Below, piece by piece: positions 4,988 through 6,761 of a stretch of DNA of 6,761 bases (positions within the stretch are counted from its first letter, which is position 1; the number at the start of each line of letters is the position of its first letter). The DNA comes from JASLDZ01 sp964235945 (GTDB taxonomy: Bacteria > Pseudomonadota > Alphaproteobacteria > Caulobacterales > Caulobacteraceae): positions 1 to 6,761 of the forward strand of contig CAXSDV010000080.1 of the NCBI GenBank assembly GCA_964235945.1, in the 5' to 3' direction. Below the pieces are notes generated by a model that was not told the origin of the DNA, did no database searches, and was given only the letters and a program-made list of their open reading frames with translations. The position numbers and the translations under genes are program-made.

Positions 4988-6688
4988 TCACGCGTCCAGG
5001 TCGCGGCCGCGGGTTTCGGGCAGGGCGAGCACGAACACCACCAGCGCCACGGCGCCGCCCACCACCGGGTACCACAGGCCGTAGTAGATGTTCCCGGTGG
5101 CGGTCACCATGGCGTAGGCGGTGGCCGGCAGGAACCCGCCCACCCAGCCGGTGCCCACGTGGTAGGGCACGGACAGGGCCGTGTAGCGCACCCGCGTCGG
5201 GAACAGCTCCACCAGGCACGCCGCCTGGGGGCCGTAGAGCGCGGCGGCCCCCACCGTGAGCAGCAGCAGCACCGCGATCACCCCCGCCGTGTTCGTGCGC
5301 GCGGGGTCGGCCGCGGCCGGATAGCCCGCCGCGCGCAGGGCGGCGCCCAGCCGGGCGCCCGTGCGGGCCTTGAGGGCGGCGAGCCCCGCCCCGTCCAGGC
5401 CGCTCCCGTCCGGGGAGTCCACCGCCACCGTGCCCACCCGCACCTGCGCCGGGGCTCCGGCGGGCGCGGGAAGGTTCTTGTAGCCCGCCCCCGCGGAGGT
5501 CAGCGCGCCCTTGGCGATGTCGCAGCCCGTGCGGAAGCGCGCCTTGCCCACCGGGTCGAACTGGAGCGAGCAGGTGGCCGGGTCCGCCCGCACCACCACG
5601 GGGGTGGTCGCCAGCGCCCGGGCCAGCGCCGGATTGGCCAGGTGGGTGATCAGGTGGAAGGCGGGGAACAGGGCGGCGGTGGTCAGGAGGGTGCCCAGCG
5701 TCATCACCCACTTCCTGCCCACCCGGTCCGACAGCCAGCCGAACAGGACGTAGAGCGGGGCGGAGGCCACCACCACCGCCAGCATGATCAGGTTCACCCG
5801 CGCGGCCTGCACGTGGATCACGCGCTCGATGAACACCTGGGCGTAGAAGAAGGCGGCGTACCAGACCGCGCCCTGGGCCAGCATCATGGAGAACAGGGCG
5901 GTCAACACCCGGCGCAGGTTGGCCCGGTCGGCGAAGGCCTCGCGCAGGGGGGCGGGCGAGCCCTGGCCCTGCGCCTCCATGCGCTTGAAGGCCGGGCTCT
6001 CGGACAAGCGCAGGCGGATCCACAGGGACACGGCGAGCAGGCCCGACGAGGCCAGGAACGGCAGCCGCCAGCCCCAGGCGGCGAAGGCCGCCTCGCCCAC
6101 GGCCGCCCGCGCCGCCAGCACCACCAGCAGCGCCGCGCACAGGCCGAAGGCGGCGGAGGTCTGCACCCAGCTCGTGTAGTAGCCGCGCCGGCCGGGGGGC
6201 GCGTGCTCGGCCACGTAGATGGCCGCGCCGCCGTACTCCCCGCCCAGCGCCACGCCCTGCACCATGCGCAGCAGCACGAACAGGGCGGGCGAGACGGGGG
6301 CCAGGCGGGGGGAGATCGCCGCCAGGCTCCCGTAGCTGGGCAACAGGCCGATGCAGAAGGTGGCGCCCCCCATCAGGCTCACCGTCCACAGGAAGGCGCC
6401 CTTGCGCCCGCGCTTGTCGCCCATGCGGCCGAACACCAGCGCCCCCACCGGTCGGAAGGCGAAGCCCACCGCGAAGGAGCCCAGGGCGAACAAAAAGGCG
6501 GCGGAGTCCGACAGGCCGGCGGAGAACTGCTTGGCGATCACCGTGGCCAGGGGCACGAACACGAAGAAGTCGTACCACTCGAAGGCGGTGCCCGCCGCGG
6601 AGGCCGCCACCACCCGCAGCATGGAGGCCGGGGGCGCCCCCGCGGAGGCCGCGCCCGCCCCGCCCGCGCCCGCCGCCGCCTCGGCCAT
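4988..6688 (-). CDS. MFS transporter, metabolite:H+ symporter (MHS) family, with a large periplasmic insertion
   Basis: A 566-residue inner-membrane symporter related to KgtP, ProP and ShiA. The likely substrate is a small organic acid or zwitterion, not predictable further. MHS hallmarks are FEWYDFF (36-42) in TM1, the loop 2-3 motif GRMGDKRGRK (87-96), RMVQGVALGGEYGGA (141-155), AEHAPPGRRGYYTSW (160-174), and the loop 8-9 motif DRVGRK (321-326). Typical members have about 430-450 residues. The excess is mainly a segment at about 351-466, between TM9 (about 329-348) and TM10 (about 467-485). By the standard topology this loop is periplasmic. It holds Cys373 and Cys389 in a CSLQFDP...CDIAKG arrangement. 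There is also an Ala/Gly-rich N-terminal leader of about 22 residues, and Met23 (6622) is an alternative start with no better ribosome site. ATG 6688 is preceded only by a G-rich run. The gene is convergent with DUF1223, with no clear terminator in the 33-bp gap. Confidence 0.93.
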   Translation of the reverse strand: MAEAAAGAGGAGAASAGAPPASMLRVVAASAAGTAFEWYDFFVFVPLATVIAKQFSAGLSDSAAFLFALGSFAVGFAFRPVGALVFGRMGDKRGRKGAFLWTVSLMGGATFCIGLLPSYGSLAAISPRLAPVSPALFVLLRMVQGVALGGEYGGAAIYVAEHAPPGRRGYYTSWVQTSAAFGLCAALLVVLAARAAVGEAAFAAWGWRLPFLASSGLLAVSLWIRLRLSESPAFKRMEAQGQGSPAPLREAFADRANLRRVLTALFSMMLAQGAVWYAAFFYAQVFIERVIHVQAARVNLIMLAVVVASAPLYVLFGWLSDRVGRKWVMTLGTLLTTAALFPAFHLITHLANPALARALATTPVVVRADPATCSLQFDPVGKARFRTGCDIAKGALTSAGAGYKNLPAPAGAPAQVRVGTVAVDSPDGSGLDGAGLAALKARTGARLGAALRAAGYPAAADPARTNTAGVIAVLLLLTVGAAALYGPQAACLVELFPTRVRYTALSVPYHVGTGWVGGFLPATAYAMVTATGNIYYGLWYPVVGGAVALVVFVLALPETRGRDLDA

Positions 6689-6761
6689 GTCCGCCCCCCG
6701 CCCGCCTTGGTTCTTGCACGCGCTCTACCACCCCCGGCCTTAGCGGCGGAAGCGGACGGGC

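Noticed and set aside
4980..6731. 583-codon minus-strand frame overlapping the transporter
   Set aside because: A frame-shifted shadow of the MHS transporter. It lacks the hydrophobic segments and MFS motifs found in the 566-residue frame.
6689..6761. Promoter for the MHS transporter
   Set aside because: A minus-strand GCTAAGGC partly resembles a -10 box, but I see no -35 and the window ends here. Too weak to annotate.

Overview
The window is very GC-rich (roughly three quarters G+C, with nearly every third codon position G or C). It looks like a chromosomal segment of an alphaproteobacterium. The gene families support this: a gene-transfer-agent (GTA)-type large terminase, a YcgN/UPF0260 cysteine-cluster protein, a class A penicillin-binding protein (PBP), a DUF1223 protein and an MHS-type transporter. 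From memory, the divergent UPF0260 / class A PBP pair resembles the Caulobacter crescentus CC_3276-CC_3277 (pbpC) neighbourhood, so Caulobacterales is my best guess, unconfirmed. The G+C bias opens long spurious frames opposite and across the real genes, and these were discarded.

Layout. Minus strand, 1-1569: the front end of a DNA-packaging module. A small Ala-rich protein in the usual small-terminase slot overlaps a large terminase with intact ATPase and nuclease motifs, which runs off the left edge within or just before its C-terminus. Positions 1570-1693 are non-coding and rich in hairpins, separating this module from ycgN (minus, 1694-2158). A 56-bp divergent spacer holds the only AT-rich patch nearby and leads into a bifunctional peptidoglycan synthase (plus, 2215-4179). 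After a 55-bp gap with a perfect 18-bp palindrome comes a secreted DUF1223 thioredoxin-like protein (plus, 4235-4954). A convergent MFS/MHS symporter with an unusual periplasmic insertion follows (minus, 4988-6688). The last 73 bp are its upstream region.

How the genes relate. The terminase pair belongs to a phage-like particle system, either a GTA or a prophage, whose other genes would lie to the left. The remaining genes look like ordinary host genes: envelope synthesis (PBP), a periplasmic thiol protein, a metal- or redox-cluster protein and an uptake transporter. I see no integrase, attachment site, tRNA, insertion sequence or CRISPR. Nothing here demonstrates a new system. The best leads are the overlapping terminase pair, the stacked hairpins before it, and the transporter's cysteine-containing loop.
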